A program made the translations under genes and the position numbers. Shown here one piece after another: positions 42,571-54,086 of a stretch of DNA of 64,000 nucleotides. How positions within the stretch are numbered: the first letter of the stretch is position 1; each line of letters opens with the position of its first letter. Source of the stretch: Paludibacteraceae bacterium (lineage in GTDB: Bacteria; Bacteroidota; Bacteroidia; Bacteroidales; Paludibacteraceae); the NCBI GenBank assembly GCA_024405855.1, contig JAKSNZ010000006.1, positions 1 through 64,000 on the forward strand, given 5' to 3'. Below the pieces are notes generated by a model. It saw only the letters and a list, made by a program, of their open reading frames with translations, made no database searches and was not told where the DNA came from.

Positions 42571-45195
42571 ATGATGACTTCAAAAGAGATTCGTAAGTCC
42601 TTTTTGGACTTTTTTGCATCAAAGGGACATAAAATTGTTCCTTCTGCTCCAATGGTAGTTAAGGATGACCCTACCCTAATGTTCACAAACGCAGGTATGA
42701 ACCAGTTTAAGAACATTATTTTAGGTAATGACCCTATAAAATATCCACGAGTTGCCGATTCACAAAAATGTTTGCGTGTAAGCGGAAAACATAATGATTT
42801 GGAGGAGGTTGGACACGACACCTACCATCACACCATGTTTGAGATGCTTGGAAACTGGAGTTTTGGAGACTATTTTAAGGAAGAGGCTATCGGTTGGGCT
42901 TGGGAATATCTTACAGAAGTGCTTAAACTTGACAAAGACCGCCTGTATGCCACCGTTTTTGAGGGTGCAAGAGCGGAAGGTCTTAAGCGTGATGATGAGG
43001 CTGCTGAAATTTGGGAGCAATACATGCCAAAAGAGCGCATAATTAACGGAAACAAGCATGATAACTTTTGGGAAATGGGCGATACAGGTCCTTGCGGTCC
43101 TTGTTCTGAAATTCACATTGACCTTAGAAGTGATGAAGAGAGGGCAAAAGTCAGCGGTAGAGACCTTGTAAACAAAGACAACCCTCAAGTTATAGAAATA
43201 TGGAACAATGTGTTCATGCAGTATAACCGTATGGCTGACGGTCATTTGGAGCCGCTTCCAAAGAAGGTTATTGACACTGGTATGGGTTTTGAGCGTCTTT
43301 GCGTTGCAGTTCAAGGCAAAAAATCAAACTACGATACTGACGTTTTCCAACCACTGTTAAAGGCTGTAGGTGAAATTTGCAATTGTCAGTATGGTAAAGA
43401 TGAAAAGACAGATGTGGCAATGCGTGTGATTGCAGACCATATACGTACCATTGCATTTGCAATTACTGACGGTCAGTTGCCTTCAAATGCAAAGGCAGGC
43501 TATGTAATACGCAGAATATTAAGGCGTGCAGTCCGCTACGGCTACACATTCTTAGGTCAGAAAGACGCCTTTATGTACAAACTGATTCCTGCCCTGATTG
43601 ACAATATGGGAGATGCCTACCCTGAATTGGCGGCACAAAAGGATTTGATTGTAAAGGTCATTACAGATGAGGAGAACGCATTTTTACGTACACTTGATAC
43701 AGGTATTCGTTTGCTTGACAAGATAATGTCAGAGGCAAAAAAGAACGGCAACACCCAAATAACAGGAGTTGACGCCTTTACACTTTATGACACATTCGGG
43801 TTCCCTATTGACCTTACACAGTTGATTCTAAAGGAGAACGGACTTTCAGTAAGCATTGACGATTTCAATACAGAGATGCAGAAGCAGAAAGACCGTGCCC
43901 GTAATGCAGCCGCTACAGACCTTGGAGACTGGACTACACTTGAAGAGGGTGAAACCAAATTTGTGGGCTATGACCAAATAGAGGCGGAAACAAAAATCCT
44001 ACGATACAGAAAGGTGTCTCAAAAGGGCAAGGATTATTATCAGGTAGTTCTCTCTGTCACCCCATTCTACGCTGAAATGGGTGGTCAGATTGGTGATACA
44101 GGCTTTTTGGAGAGTGCAAATGAGAGGATTGAGGTTATTGACACAAAAAAAGAGAACAACCTGCCTGTTCACATAGTTCAAAAGATGCCTGAGAATCCGG
44201 CATCGGCGTTTGTAGCAAAAGTGGACAAGGAACGCCGAGAGGCAATTGAGGCAAACCATAGTGCAACACACTTACTGCAGGAGGCTCTGCGTTCAATACT
44301 TGGCACACATGTAGAACAAAGAGGCTCATTAGTAACATCAAAGTCTTTAAGATTTGACTTCTCTCACTTTGAGAAACTTACTCCTGAACAGATTAAGGCG
44401 GTTGAATTTGCAGTAAACAAGAAGATTAGGGAGGACATTCCTCTTGATGAGCATCGTGACATACCTGTTGCAGAGGCAAAAAGTCTTGGTGCAATGGCTC
44501 TTTTTGGAGAAAAATACGGCGACAAGGTCAGAGTTATAAAATATGGTTCATCTATTGAACTTTGCGGAGGTACGCATGTAAAAAGCACTGGAAAAATAGG
44601 ATTGTTCAAAATAACCACAGAAACATCAATTGCCGCAGGTATACGCAGAATTGAGGCTTCTACAGGCTATCAGACGGAACTTATGGTAAATGATATGCAG
44701 AATGTCATTGAAATGCTTTCTGCTATGATGAACAATGCTCCTGACATTAAAATTGCCGCCAAAAAGATTCTTGATGACAATGCTGAACTGCATAGGCAGT
44801 TGGAGGAGTTCAAGAGCAAGCGTATTGACCAGATTTGTGAAAGTATGCTGTCCATGTCAGAAGAGATGCATGGCATAAAGGTTCTTTCATTTGTTACAGA
44901 AGACAATCCTGAAATATACAGGGGTGCAATTTCAAAATTGAGAGACAAAATCTCAAATGAAAAGATGCTTGTATCAATAGGTACAAAATTCAAAGAGAAG
45001 CCTACACTTATAGTATTTCTTTCTAAACCGCTTGTTGAAGCAGGCTTTAACGCAGGCAATTTGGTAAGAGAGGCTGCAAAATACATTCAAGGCGGCGGTG
45101 GCGGTCAGCCTCATTTTGCTATGGCTGGCGGCAAATACGCAAATGGTCTTGATGAGGCGGTTGAGACAGTGGTTAAGGCTGTGGTGGGAATGTAA
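42571..45195 (+). CDS. alaS: Alanyl-tRNA synthetase
   Basis: 874 residues, full length. Class II core at the N-terminus ([30 protein letters not shown]), the C-terminal editing domain with zinc ligands in HSATHLL and CGGTHV (Cys665), and the glycine-rich [10 protein letters not shown] near the end (DHHA1-type C-Ala domain). It charges tRNA-Ala. The first two codons are both ATG; either could start. Confidence 0.97.
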   Translation: MMTSKEIRKSFLDFFASKGHKIVPSAPMVVKDDPTLMFTNAGMNQFKNIILGNDPIKYPRVADSQKCLRVSGKHNDLEEVGHDTYHHTMFEMLGNWSFGDYFKEEAIGWAWEYLTEVLKLDKDRLYATVFEGARAEGLKRDDEAAEIWEQYMPKERIINGNKHDNFWEMGDTGPCGPCSEIHIDLRSDEERAKVSGRDLVNKDNPQVIEIWNNVFMQYNRMADGHLEPLPKKVIDTGMGFERLCVAVQGKKSNYDTDVFQPLLKAVGEICNCQYGKDEKTDVAMRVIADHIRTIAFAITDGQLPSNAKAGYVIRRILRRAVRYGYTFLGQKDAFMYKLIPALIDNMGDAYPELAAQKDLIVKVITDEENAFLRTLDTGIRLLDKIMSEAKKNGNTQITGVDAFTLYDTFGFPIDLTQLILKENGLSVSIDDFNTEMQKQKDRARNAAATDLGDWTTLEEGETKFVGYDQIEAETKILRYRKVSQKGKDYYQVVLSVTPFYAEMGGQIGDTGFLESANERIEVIDTKKENNLPVHIVQKMPENPASAFVAKVDKERREAIEANHSATHLLQEALRSILGTHVEQRGSLVTSKSLRFDFSHFEKLTPEQIKAVEFAVNKKIREDIPLDEHRDIPVAEAKSLGAMALFGEKYGDKVRVIKYGSSIELCGGTHVKSTGKIGLFKITTETSIAAGIRRIEASTGYQTELMVNDMQNVIEMLSAMMNNAPDIKIAAKKILDDNAELHRQLEEFKSKRIDQICESMLSMSEEMHGIKVLSFVTEDNPEIYRGAISKLRDKISNEKMLVSIGTKFKEKPTLIVFLSKPLVEAGFNAGNLVREAAKYIQGGGGGQPHFAMAGGKYANGLDEAVETVVKAVVGM

Positions 45196-45207
45196 AAGAG
45201 TTAAAAG

Positions 45208-46026
45208 TTAAAAGTTATTTATAGCTTTGTACCCATTGGGTAAAGATTTAATTATATCAGAAGCTATCATTGATTCTTCACTCAACTCTTTTGCAGCAAA
45301 ATCTCCTGCAAGCCCATGTAGAAATACGCCAAGGCGTGCCGCATCGTATGGTTTGTAACCTTGGGCAAGAAGTCCTGTAATTATACCTGTAAGCACATCT
45401 CCACTGCCGGCAGTTGCCATTCCGCTATTGCCGGTTGTGTTTATGAAAACGGTACCGTCTGTGTCTATTACTGCCGTTCCTGCTCCTTTCAACACTATAA
45501 TGACTTTATGCTTGACAGCAAAACTGCAAGCCTCAGCAATCATTTCAGTTCTGCTTCCCGTCATACCTGTAAGGCGTGTAAACTCCATTGGGTGTGGTGT
45601 AAGTATTGCACCTTCAGGTATCAGGTCTTGCCATTTCTGCTCTGAAATTATATTAAGCGCATCGGCGTCAAGCAACATAGGAACAAGTGTATGCTTAAGC
45701 ATAAATCTAAGATAATGCACGGTTTCATCACTCTTTCCTAATCCCGGTCCGCATCCTACAGCACTGTAAAGGTTAGGGTCAGGAACTTCTGTCTTATAAA
45801 TGACTTCAGGTACTGCAATTTGAGCAATATCAACACCGCATTCAGGTCCAAGCAAATAACATAACCCCACTCCGCTTCTTAAGCATGCAGTTGTACTTAA
45901 AACGGCGGCACCCATCATTCCTTTGCTGCCAGCATATAGTAAGGCACGCCCAAATGTGCCTTTGTGAGCATCGGACGGACGAGGACGATAAATCTTCCTT
46001 ACAATATCAAGTGTTATTTCATTCAT
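45208..46026 (-). CDS. nnrD: ADP-dependent NAD(P)H-hydrate dehydratase
   Basis: 272 residues from MNEITLDIVRKIYRP; a TTG start 6 bases upstream is possible. It is a ribokinase-like carbohydrate-kinase fold with GPGLG, ILTPHPMEF and the catalytic GNSGMATAGSGDVLTG. It repairs damaged hydrated NAD(P)H. It lacks the NnrE epimerase domain that is fused in many bacteria, so that partner must lie elsewhere. It overlaps the merR-type gene by 8 bases. Confidence 0.92.
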   Translation of the reverse strand: MNEITLDIVRKIYRPRPSDAHKGTFGRALLYAGSKGMMGAAVLSTTACLRSGVGLCYLLGPECGVDIAQIAVPEVIYKTEVPDPNLYSAVGCGPGLGKSDETVHYLRFMLKHTLVPMLLDADALNIISEQKWQDLIPEGAILTPHPMEFTRLTGMTGSRTEMIAEACSFAVKHKVIIVLKGAGTAVIDTDGTVFINTTGNSGMATAGSGDVLTGIITGLLAQGYKPYDAARLGVFLHGLAGDFAAKELSEESMIASDIIKSLPNGYKAINNF

Positions 46027-46366
46027 CGGCAAACAGGTTCAACTCCTTTCTTATTTCTGCAAGGCGTTCCTTTATTTTCAGCAGTTCATCAACCACCACT
46101 ACACCTGTGGTATGCTCTTGAAAGGTGTGTTTTTTATCTTTCAAATAGAGTTTTGCCCCCTCTATTGTCATTTTCTTATCTTTTAGCAGATATTGGACAA
46201 GGCGTATTTTCTGAATGTCATCAGCGGTATATATACGCTTGCCTGCACTGTCGGACTTTGGTTTGAGATTGGGAAATTCGCTTTCCCAAAACCTTAGCAT
46301 TGAGGTGTTTACATTAAGCATCTCAGCCACTTCCCCTATCTTATAGTATAGTTTACCCTCTATCAT
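46019..46366 (-). CDS. MerR-family transcriptional regulator
   Basis: 115 residues. The winged helix-turn-helix is YYKIGEVAEMLNVNTSMLRFWESEFPNL, followed by RIYTADDIQKIRLVQYLL. A short coiled coil ends the chain and there is no effector domain. Conserved small MerR proteins beside M23 peptidases are common in Bacteroidota. The start shares one base with the stop of the M23 gene (TGATG). Confidence 0.9.
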   Translation of the reverse strand: MIEGKLYYKIGEVAEMLNVNTSMLRFWESEFPNLKPKSDSAGKRIYTADDIQKIRLVQYLLKDKKMTIEGAKLYLKDKKHTFQEHTTGVVVVDELLKIKERLAEIRKELNLFADE

Positions 46367-47355
46367 CAGTCAAACATTTTTCCGCTGTTGGCGGCAATTC
46401 TTATCATTTCATCATACTGCTCCGGCGACAAATCCAAATAGTAATAGTTCTGCGGATTCTGCGGTTTTCCGTCAACATGTACCTCATAATGAAGGTGCGG
46501 ACCTGTTGATTTACCTGTGTTCCCGACAAACGCTATGACATCGCCCCTGCTCACTCTTGTACCTTTTCTCAAACCTTTCTTAAATTTGCTTATATGACCG
46601 TACAGCGTTGCATAACCATATCCATGATTTATTATTATACAATTGCCATATCCTTGTTTCCACCCCACAAATGTAACTACACCTGCACCTGTTGCAAATA
46701 TTTCAGTTCCAATTGGTGCTGAAAAGTCCATTCCGTTATGAAATCTCAATGTCCTGTATATTGGGTCTATTCGTCTTCCATACCCCGATGCCGTCCTCTT
46801 CAAATCCTTGTTCATCACAGGCATAATGGCGGGCAGATGGTCAAGCCTGTCCTCATTCTGACGTGCAAGGGTTACAAGTTCATCAAATGACTGACTTTGA
46901 GTATATATCATTCTATTGAGTATATCCATCTTTTTAGTGGTCTCCTTAACTATGGATGAAGCACTTAGGTCATCCCATTGTCTGTATCGCGCGGTAAAAT
47001 CATAATTACCTGTACGCCTTGACATTGGAATGGAATCAGCCTCAAGAATAACTCTGTAGAAATTTTCATCTCTCTCCTCTATTACATTCATAACCTCTAT
47101 TGCCTCATCCAACTGTTTTGACAGCACCTTATATTGGGCTCGGATACTGTTATTCTCTTCCATAAGCCTCCTTTCTGACGGAGACTGCAATAATGAGGCA
47201 TAGATAAAGAAAAATCCAAAGCCTATAAGGGCACCAATGGCAAGAACTCCTGAAATACGTCCTATATAGAATTTCCAGTCACGAACAACCTTCTCATACT
47301 TCAAAGTATGAGGATTGAATTTATAATGTGTCTTATCTATTTTAAACTTTGACAT
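46366..47355 (-). CDS. M23 (LytM) peptidoglycan endopeptidase with membrane anchor
   Basis: 329 residues. An N-terminal cytoplasmic stretch of about 30 residues, one membrane helix at about 32-54, a coiled coil at about 60-100, then the LytM domain at about 195-300. Zinc ligands are in FHNGMDF and HLHYEVH. It should cut or regulate peptidoglycan cross-bridges from the inner membrane. It overlaps the end of dxs by 19 bases. Confidence 0.92.
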   Translation of the reverse strand: MSKFKIDKTHYKFNPHTLKYEKVVRDWKFYIGRISGVLAIGALIGFGFFFIYASLLQSPSERRLMEENNSIRAQYKVLSKQLDEAIEVMNVIEERDENFYRVILEADSIPMSRRTGNYDFTARYRQWDDLSASSIVKETTKKMDILNRMIYTQSQSFDELVTLARQNEDRLDHLPAIMPVMNKDLKRTASGYGRRIDPIYRTLRFHNGMDFSAPIGTEIFATGAGVVTFVGWKQGYGNCIIINHGYGYATLYGHISKFKKGLRKGTRVSRGDVIAFVGNTGKSTGPHLHYEVHVDGKPQNPQNYYYLDLSPEQYDEMIRIAANSGKMFD

Positions 47356-49235
47356 ATTTCTGTAGCGATAGCCTCTTTATCTAATCCGACAAGATTATAT
47401 AACTCCGCAGGTGTTCCATGTTCAACAAAATTGTCAGGCAATCCAAGCCTCTTGACAGGAATGTTAAAGCCGCCGTCTGCAAAATATTCAAGTACGGCAC
47501 TGCCAAAACCTCCGTTTCTGACACCATCTTCAATTGTAATAACACTCTTATATTGGTGTTCAATTTTATTAAGCAACTCAGTATCAAGAGGTTTAACAAA
47601 ACGCATATTATAAAGACCTACCTTTTCCCTATCTTTTTCAGGAAGCGAATCTATTGCATTTTTAGCCGCATTTCCTAACGGACCAAATGTCAGCACAGCA
47701 ACCTGACTACCCTCTTTCAAACAAACTGCTTTGCCTGTCTCAATCTCCTCAAAAGGAGCGTTTTTCCAATCAACACCCTCTCCCTTGCCTCTTGGATACC
47801 TTATTACAAACGCACCTTTATTTGGAAGTTGTGCGGTATATAAAAGATTTCTCAGTTCAATTTCATTTATTGGGGAGGCTATTATTAGATTAGGAACAGG
47901 TCTTAAATAAGCAATATCAAAGGCACCGTGGTGCGTAGGTCCGTCCTGTCCTACCAATCCGGCACGGTCAAGGCACAATACCATATTAAGATTTTGCAAG
48001 GCTACATCATGTATTATATTGTCATACGCCCTCTGCATAAATGATGAATAAATATTGCAGAAAGGCATCATGCCCTCTTTTGCAAGACCTGCAGAGAATG
48101 TAACGGCATGACCTTCAGCAATACCCACATCAAATACCCTGTCAGGCATTTTTTCCATCATAATATTCATTGAGCAACCTGTAGGCATTGCTGGTGTTAT
48201 ACCAATAATCCTTTCATTTTTCTCTGCCAACTCAACAAGAGTGTTTCCAAAAACATCCTGATACCTTGCAATACCTGATTTGTCAGACTTAATTCGCTCG
48301 CCTGTTTCTCTTACAAACAAGCCTGGTGCGTGCCATACGGTAGCATCGTGCTCGGCAGGTCCGTAACCTTTGCCTTTAACTGTCTTTATATGAAGCACTT
48401 TTGGACCTTCAAAATCCTTTATGTCATTCAACACCTTAACAAGCTGGTTTACATCATGCCCGTTCACTTGTCCAAAGTATCTTATATTCAAACCCTCAAA
48501 AATATTATGCGAACCCGATGCTACATTTTTAATAGAATTGCCCATTCGCACTAATTTATTCCTCTTATTGTCATTCATCAAGCCTATCTGCTTAAGCAAA
48601 TGATAGCCCTTAAATCTAATATTATTGTAGAATTTTGAGGTGGTGATGTCTGTAAGGTATCTGCTCATTCCGCCAACAGGCATATCAATGGACATGTTGT
48701 TATCATTGAGTATAATGAGCAGATTGTTAGGATTTACGCAAACATTATTAAGACCTTCAAATGCAAGCCCGCCCGTTAAAGCCCCGTCTCCTATCACCGC
48801 TATTACTTTACCGTCATTATGCTCCATCTGATGAGCCACAGATATTCCTAATGCCGCCGATATTGAATTTGAAGCATGTCCTGACACAAATGCGTCATAC
48901 TCACTCTCTTTAGGATTAGGGAATCCGCTGATACCATGGAACTTACGATTTGTACAAAAAACATTTTTCCTGCCTGTAAGTATCTTATGTGCGTATGCCT
49001 GATGTCCTACATCCCATACAATCTTATCATTAGGTGTATCAAAAACATAGTGGAGAGCAACCGTAAGTTCCACTACACCAAGGCTTGAAGCAAGGTGTCC
49101 CGGATTTGTTGAAAGTTCATCAATAATGAATCCACGCAGTTCATCACATAACTGCAATAACTTACCCTTATCCAACTTTCTCAAATCAGACGGATATTCA
49201 ATAGTTGACAGTATAGAGTATTTACTTTCAATCAC
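47337..49235 (-). CDS. dxs: 1-deoxy-D-xylulose-5-phosphate synthase
   Basis: 632 residues with a GTG start. It opens with the typical [17 protein letters not shown], has [18 protein letters not shown], the thiamine diphosphate motif [16 protein letters not shown] and [15 protein letters not shown]. It condenses pyruvate and glyceraldehyde 3-phosphate, the first step of the MEP isoprenoid pathway. It is the first gene of the dxs-M23-merR-nnrD operon, all overlapping. A -7 box TATATTTG (minus strand) lies about 30 bases upstream. Confidence 0.97.
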   Translation of the reverse strand: MIESKYSILSTIEYPSDLRKLDKGKLLQLCDELRGFIIDELSTNPGHLASSLGVVELTVALHYVFDTPNDKIVWDVGHQAYAHKILTGRKNVFCTNRKFHGISGFPNPKESEYDAFVSGHASNSISAALGISVAHQMEHNDGKVIAVIGDGALTGGLAFEGLNNVCVNPNNLLIILNDNNMSIDMPVGGMSRYLTDITTSKFYNNIRFKGYHLLKQIGLMNDNKRNKLVRMGNSIKNVASGSHNIFEGLNIRYFGQVNGHDVNQLVKVLNDIKDFEGPKVLHIKTVKGKGYGPAEHDATVWHAPGLFVRETGERIKSDKSGIARYQDVFGNTLVELAEKNERIIGITPAMPTGCSMNIMMEKMPDRVFDVGIAEGHAVTFSAGLAKEGMMPFCNIYSSFMQRAYDNIIHDVALQNLNMVLCLDRAGLVGQDGPTHHGAFDIAYLRPVPNLIIASPINEIELRNLLYTAQLPNKGAFVIRYPRGKGEGVDWKNAPFEEIETGKAVCLKEGSQVAVLTFGPLGNAAKNAIDSLPEKDREKVGLYNMRFVKPLDTELLNKIEHQYKSVITIEDGVRNGGFGSAVLEYFADGGFNIPVKRLGLPDNFVEHGTPAELYNLVGLDKEAIATEICQSLK

Positions 49236-49332
49236 AGTACACCACCATTTTTTAATAATTTTGCAAATATACTAAAATAAGACAATAAATAATTGTAACT
49301 TTGTACGATATTTATCAACCAATCAAAAATAA

Positions 49333-50181
49333 ATGCTTCTAAGCACAATAGTAAAAACAGAATCAAGACTGAGAATAAAACATTCTGACAAATGTTTGTT
49401 CCTTGGTTCATGCTTTGCTCAAAACATTTCTGACAAGGCTGTTTATTATGGTTTTGATGTTTGTCATCCGTTTGGAGCGATATACAACCCTGCATCGGTG
49501 CTTAAATGCCTTAATATTCTTAAAGATTGCTCTTTGGTCAGTGAATCTGACCTTATTTCTGACAGAAACCTGTTCAGCCATTATGACTTTCACAGCAAAT
49601 ACTCCGATACGGATAAGGCTGAAGCGGTAAAAAAAATGAATGAGGCGGTCTGCACAGGAAACAGATTTTTTAATGAGGCTGATTACATTATCATCACTTT
49701 TGGAACCACAGGCATATACAAATTAAAGAGTAACGGAATGGTGGTTGCAAACTGCCATCATACAGACCAAAAGGAATTTATCAGAGAAAACTTGTCAATT
49801 GATTGGATTACTGATAATTACACTGAATTTACAAAACAATTTCCAAATAAACAATTCATATTTACGGTTAGTCCAATCAGGTATCGTAAGGACGGTTATC
49901 ACCAGAGCAAACTGAGTAAAGCGGCTCTACTGATTGCTATTGACAGAATATGTTCACAGAATGCAAACTGCTCATATTTCCCAAGTTATGAGATTATGGA
50001 TGATGAACTCCGTGATTACCGTTTTTATGCCGCAGATATGATTCACCCGTCCGATGTTGCCATAAACTACATTTGGGAGAAATTTGCTGACACATATTTT
50101 ACAGAAGAGACCAAACTTAAATGCAAAGAATTTGAAGATGTAAGGAAACTTGAGAACCACAAAACACGTAATTATGAATAA
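49333..50181 (+). CDS. GSCFA family protein
   Basis: 282 residues. The name-giving motif GSCFAQNISDK is near residue 26, followed by HPFGAIYNPASV and LIITFGTTGIYKL, then FTVSPIRYRKDGYHQSK and MIHPSD near the end. The fold is an SGNH-hydrolase-like esterase; the substrate is unknown but the family is frequent in Bacteroidota and may act on acylated glycans. The -7 box TAACTTTG lies at 49296-49303. The stop overlaps the next gene by 8 bases. Confidence 0.88.
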   Translation: MLLSTIVKTESRLRIKHSDKCLFLGSCFAQNISDKAVYYGFDVCHPFGAIYNPASVLKCLNILKDCSLVSESDLISDRNLFSHYDFHSKYSDTDKAEAVKKMNEAVCTGNRFFNEADYIIITFGTTGIYKLKSNGMVVANCHHTDQKEFIRENLSIDWITDNYTEFTKQFPNKQFIFTVSPIRYRKDGYHQSKLSKAALLIAIDRICSQNANCSYFPSYEIMDDELRDYRFYAADMIHPSDVAINYIWEKFADTYFTEETKLKCKEFEDVRKLENHKTRNYE

Positions 50182-50887
50182 GTCCAACCCCATAATAAGC
50201 ATTCTTGTAAGTATTGTAATCCCTGCAATAATACTTTCAAAATTCTCTGATGCGGCACATCTTGGAGTGTTGCCAGGGTTTCTTATAGCATTGGCTTTCC
50301 CTATAGGGCAGAGTCTCTATGAACTCATTGTTCAAAAGAAAGTGGGATTCATAGCCATTGTAGGTTTGGTCAGTATTTTCTGTACAGGTATAATAGGAGT
50401 ATTGGAACTGCCTACAGAATGGCTTGCCTATAAGGAGGCGGCAGTGCCACTGCTCATAGGTGCGGCTATTGTAATATCGCTAAAAACGCCTTATCCTCTT
50501 ATTAAAAAACTGTTCTATAACAAGGAGTTAATGGATGTTGACAGAATAGACGGAATACTAAAGGAGAAGGAATGCACTGACAAATTTGAGAAGGTGTTAC
50601 GCAACTCAACATATATGGTGGGTGCGTCATTCCTGCTATCTGCCATACTTAATTTTACACTGACAAAAATTATTGTACACAGCCCTGCTGGCACAGAGGC
50701 TTTCAATCAGGAACTTGGCAAACTCACCGCTCTAAGTTACCCCGTAATAGCATTACCTTCAACCATTGTTATGGTTATAGCCCTATGGTATTTGTTCAAA
50801 CAAATGACAAAACTCACAGGACTGCCGTTTGAAGAACTTATGTCAGAAAAGCTTAGGGAGAAAGGAGAGGTGAAAAATGAGAAATGA
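50174..50887 (+). CDS. VC0807-family integral membrane protein
   Basis: 237 residues from MNKSNPIISILVSIVIPAII. About six hydrophobic helices are visible, with the FPIGQSLYELI segment and a soluble middle loop around residues 115-150 (KKLFYNKELMDVDRID). It matches the VC0807 (DUF3159-like) family, whose function is unknown. Coupled to GSCFA by an 8-base overlap. Confidence 0.78.
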   Translation: MNKSNPIISILVSIVIPAIILSKFSDAAHLGVLPGFLIALAFPIGQSLYELIVQKKVGFIAIVGLVSIFCTGIIGVLELPTEWLAYKEAAVPLLIGAAIVISLKTPYPLIKKLFYNKELMDVDRIDGILKEKECTDKFEKVLRNSTYMVGASFLLSAILNFTLTKIIVHSPAGTEAFNQELGKLTALSYPVIALPSTIVMVIALWYLFKQMTKLTGLPFEELMSEKLREKGEVKNEK

Positions 50888-50913
50888 GAAATTAGATTAC
50901 CGCATAACCATTA

Positions 50914-50941
50914 ACTGTCCACTATCCACTGTCCACTATCC
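50914..50941 (+). repeat. 14-base tandem repeat
   Basis: Two perfect copies of ACTGTCCACTATCC fill the gap before murF-alr, followed by a partial third copy. Such short arrays can vary in copy number; this one lies in the leader of the next gene. Confidence 0.75.
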
Positions 50942-50947
50942 ACTATT

Positions 50948-53398
50948 ATGATATACACTCCAAATAATATTAAGGAAATTCTGAGTTGCAACTCTATAAT
51001 CACAGCACAAGACGCAACCATATCTTATCTCAGCACCGATACCAGAACTCTGCTATACCCTGCTGAAACTCTGTTTTTTGCAATAACCACATCAACGGCT
51101 AACGGACATAAGTTTGTAAATAACGCATACAACGCAGGAGTAAGGAATTTTGTTGTAAGCACACTTGAAGATGAGTTCAAGAATCTTGAAAATGCAAACT
51201 TCTTCATTGTTGATGATTCAGTCAAGGCATTGCAACAAATTGCCGCATTCCATCGGGCAAAATTCAACATACCCGTTATTGGAATCACAGGAAGCAACGG
51301 CAAGACCATTGTAAAGGAATGGCTTTATGCAGCACTTGGCAATACATTCAGAATAACACGTTCTCCAAAAAGTTACAATTCTCAAATAGGAGTACCTCTG
51401 TCTGTATGGGAACTTGAGGATTACACCACTCTTGGAATATTTGAGGCAGGAATCTCTGAAAAAGGAGAGATGGCAAACCTGCAAACCGTAATCAAGCCTA
51501 CAATTGGCATACTTACAAACATTGGCGCCGCACATAGTGAAGGCTTTGCATCGGATGAGGAAAAACTTAATGAAAAACTTCTGCTTTTCAAGGAATCGGA
51601 AGTTCTTATCTTCAAGAATGACAGCAAGGTAGTAAGTGCCGTAAAAAAAATCAATCCAAGCATCAATCTTATTTCATGGGGATTCAATGACCCTACTGCC
51701 ACCGTAAATATTACTAAAGTGGAGAAAAATGAAGGCATATCCCATATTTCATATATTTGTAAGGGTGCCGCCGGCAAATGCAATATTGATTTTACTGATG
51801 ACATTTCTCTTCAAAACGCCATTCAATGCCTTGTCTGCGGTATTTATTTAGGCAAAAAAGTCAATCTTGAAAATCTTGAGCCTATTGAAATGAGGCTTGA
51901 GGTAAAGACGGGCATAAACGGTTGCCAACTTATTGATGACGCATACAGTAATGACTTAAGTTCTCTAAGTGAGGCACTTAACTTTATGGAGGCATTCTCA
52001 AAACTTAAATTTGAGAAAAAGAGCGTAATAATTTCTGACGTTGCCGAAAGCGGAATGGACGGTGACACCTTGTATAGTCATGTGGCATCGCTGATAAGGC
52101 AAAAACGTATCAACAGGGTCATTGCTATAGGAAAAGAGATTTCGCTTCACAAGAATTTGTTTCCAAAAGATGCTGTTTTCTTTGATTCCACCGATACTTT
52201 CCTTAATGCCGGCTTGAACTTTGCAAATGAAATAATTCTTATTAAGGGAGCAAGAAAATTCCATTTTGAACAGATTTCCAAACACCTTGAGCAAAAGCGG
52301 CACCAAACTGTAATGGAGGTTAACCTTACCGCTTTAGTTCACAATTTCAAGAAGTTGCGTTCATACATAAACAGAGACACCAAGGCAATGGCAATGATTA
52401 AGGCTGACGCATACGGATGCGGAGCCCTGCAAGTTGCTCAAACTCTGAGCCATCACCATTGTGACTATTTTGGCGTTGCCGTGGCAGATGAGGGCGTGGA
52501 GTTAAGAAATGCCGGCATCAGCACAAACATAATTGTAATGGACCCTGAGCCAGGTACTTTTGACTTGCTTATAAAATACAATCTTGAGCCTGAAATATAC
52601 AGTTTCAGAATGCTGGAGAAATTTGCCGCATTTACGGCATCGGCAGGTATTAAGTCACACCCTATCCACATTAAAATTGATACAGGAATGCACCGTTTGG
52701 GATTTCTTGAAACTGACATGCCTTTGCTTGTTGAAAAACTTAAGGGTATGAACGGAGTTAAGGCGGTATCGGCGTTCTCACATTTGGCGGCGGCGGAAGA
52801 CCCTAATGAAGATGAATTTACAGCCTCTCAAATAGAAAAATTCACACGCTCAACTGATTATCTTAAGCAAAATCTTAACCCTAACATAATAAGGCATATA
52901 CTTAATACATCAGGCGTTCAAAGAATCAGTGACAAATATCAATTTGAAATGGTAAGGTTAGGTGTGGGGCTATATGGTGTAGGGCTTAATGAAAAGTCTG
53001 ACATACAGAATGTTGCCACTCTAAAAACCATTATTCTTCAAATAAAGGAGATTCCTGCTAATGAAACCGTAGGCTATAACCGCCGTGGCGTGCTTAACCG
53101 CACTTCTAAGATTGCCGCCATTCCTATCGGTTACGCTGACGGCCTTAACCGTGCCTTTGGACGTGGAAACGGGTGCGTTCTTGTTAACGGCAAGCGTGCT
53201 CCGTTCATTGGAAATATATGTATGGATGTCTGTATGATAGACATAACTGACATTGACGGTGTTAAAGAGGGTGATGAGGTTACTGTATTCAACTCTGACC
53301 TTACCATATCAGAACTTGCCGCCAAAACAGGCACCATTCCATACGAGATTCTGACCAGCATTTCAAAGCGTGTCAAGAGAGTCTATTTCTCTGAATAA
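50948..53398 (+). CDS. murF-alr: Fused MurF ligase and alanine racemase
   Basis: 816 residues. Residues 1-450 are MurF (UDP-MurNAc-tripeptide:D-Ala-D-Ala ligase) with ATP loop GITGSNGKT at 112-120. Residues 455-816 are a PLP alanine racemase with Lys485 in MIKADAYGCG, IKIDTGMHRLG, and the C-terminal ICMDVCMIDIT. The fusion makes D-alanine and uses D-Ala-D-Ala in the same peptidoglycan step; it is characteristic of Bacteroidota. Confidence 0.95.
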   Translation: MIYTPNNIKEILSCNSIITAQDATISYLSTDTRTLLYPAETLFFAITTSTANGHKFVNNAYNAGVRNFVVSTLEDEFKNLENANFFIVDDSVKALQQIAAFHRAKFNIPVIGITGSNGKTIVKEWLYAALGNTFRITRSPKSYNSQIGVPLSVWELEDYTTLGIFEAGISEKGEMANLQTVIKPTIGILTNIGAAHSEGFASDEEKLNEKLLLFKESEVLIFKNDSKVVSAVKKINPSINLISWGFNDPTATVNITKVEKNEGISHISYICKGAAGKCNIDFTDDISLQNAIQCLVCGIYLGKKVNLENLEPIEMRLEVKTGINGCQLIDDAYSNDLSSLSEALNFMEAFSKLKFEKKSVIISDVAESGMDGDTLYSHVASLIRQKRINRVIAIGKEISLHKNLFPKDAVFFDSTDTFLNAGLNFANEIILIKGARKFHFEQISKHLEQKRHQTVMEVNLTALVHNFKKLRSYINRDTKAMAMIKADAYGCGALQVAQTLSHHHCDYFGVAVADEGVELRNAGISTNIIVMDPEPGTFDLLIKYNLEPEIYSFRMLEKFAAFTASAGIKSHPIHIKIDTGMHRLGFLETDMPLLVEKLKGMNGVKAVSAFSHLAAAEDPNEDEFTASQIEKFTRSTDYLKQNLNPNIIRHILNTSGVQRISDKYQFEMVRLGVGLYGVGLNEKSDIQNVATLKTIILQIKEIPANETVGYNRRGVLNRTSKIAAIPIGYADGLNRAFGRGNGCVLVNGKRAPFIGNICMDVCMIDITDIDGVKEGDEVTVFNSDLTISELAAKTGTIPYEILTSISKRVKRVYFSE

Positions 53399-53462
53399 TC
53401 ATTTTTGGATGAAAAAATCAAAAAAATTTGTTATCTTTGCAAGATAATGTGCATTCTTAGTT

Positions 53463-54074
53463 ATGAAACTAAAAAGTGGTATTATACTGGTTTTGATGGC
53501 AGCGATGCTGGCATCGTGTATTAAGGAGAGGGAATTGAAGTATGACACTTCCCTACTCAGTGATATTGTGTTCAATGATGAACTGCATATTGCTTATCAG
53601 GTACCGGCAGGATATAAGGTTGTCAGTCAGTCATTTACTGATTCTATAGCAAAACTTGAACAGGAGGCGGACCCATTTGCAGAGAAAAGGATTTCAGTTT
53701 ATGTGGACACCTTGCTTGGCAATGCAAACATCTGTCTGTATGACATGCGCTCACTTCCATACGAGCGTACAGAAGACCGCTTGGACCTGTATAAAGGGGC
53801 TTACAATGCCAACAACCAATGGGAAAGCATTGAAAAAGATGTGTTCAAGCATGGTGATTTTGACAAAATTGTGGAATTGACTATGATTAACGCATCAACT
53901 GACCGCCGTCTGCAAAAATACTATTTCTATGAAGATGGGAAGGCTCAGTTCAGCGTTGACTACTATTTCAGGAATAATTATTACAATGACTTAAAACCAT
54001 ACATCGATGCTTCATTGGCATCATTTCATAAAGATTTTCAAATTTCCATAGAAATGGACAGTATACCAAATTAA
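53463..54074 (+). CDS. Lipoprotein of unknown function
   Basis: 203 residues. Lipoprotein signal MKLKSGIILVLMAAMLASC with the lipid-bearing Cys19. The mature part is mixed alpha/beta with no motif I recognise. A -7 box TATCTTTG at 53432-53439 gives it its own promoter; the -33 box is poor. It lies 12 bases before ribE and may be cotranscribed with it. Confidence 0.7.
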   Translation: MKLKSGIILVLMAAMLASCIKERELKYDTSLLSDIVFNDELHIAYQVPAGYKVVSQSFTDSIAKLEQEADPFAEKRISVYVDTLLGNANICLYDMRSLPYERTEDRLDLYKGAYNANNQWESIEKDVFKHGDFDKIVELTMINASTDRRLQKYYFYEDGKAQFSVDYYFRNNYYNDLKPYIDASLASFHKDFQISIEMDSIPN

Positions 54075-54086
54075 CTTTCAATTATT

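Noticed and set aside
50914..50941. CRISPR array
   Set aside because: Only two 14-base units with no spacers.
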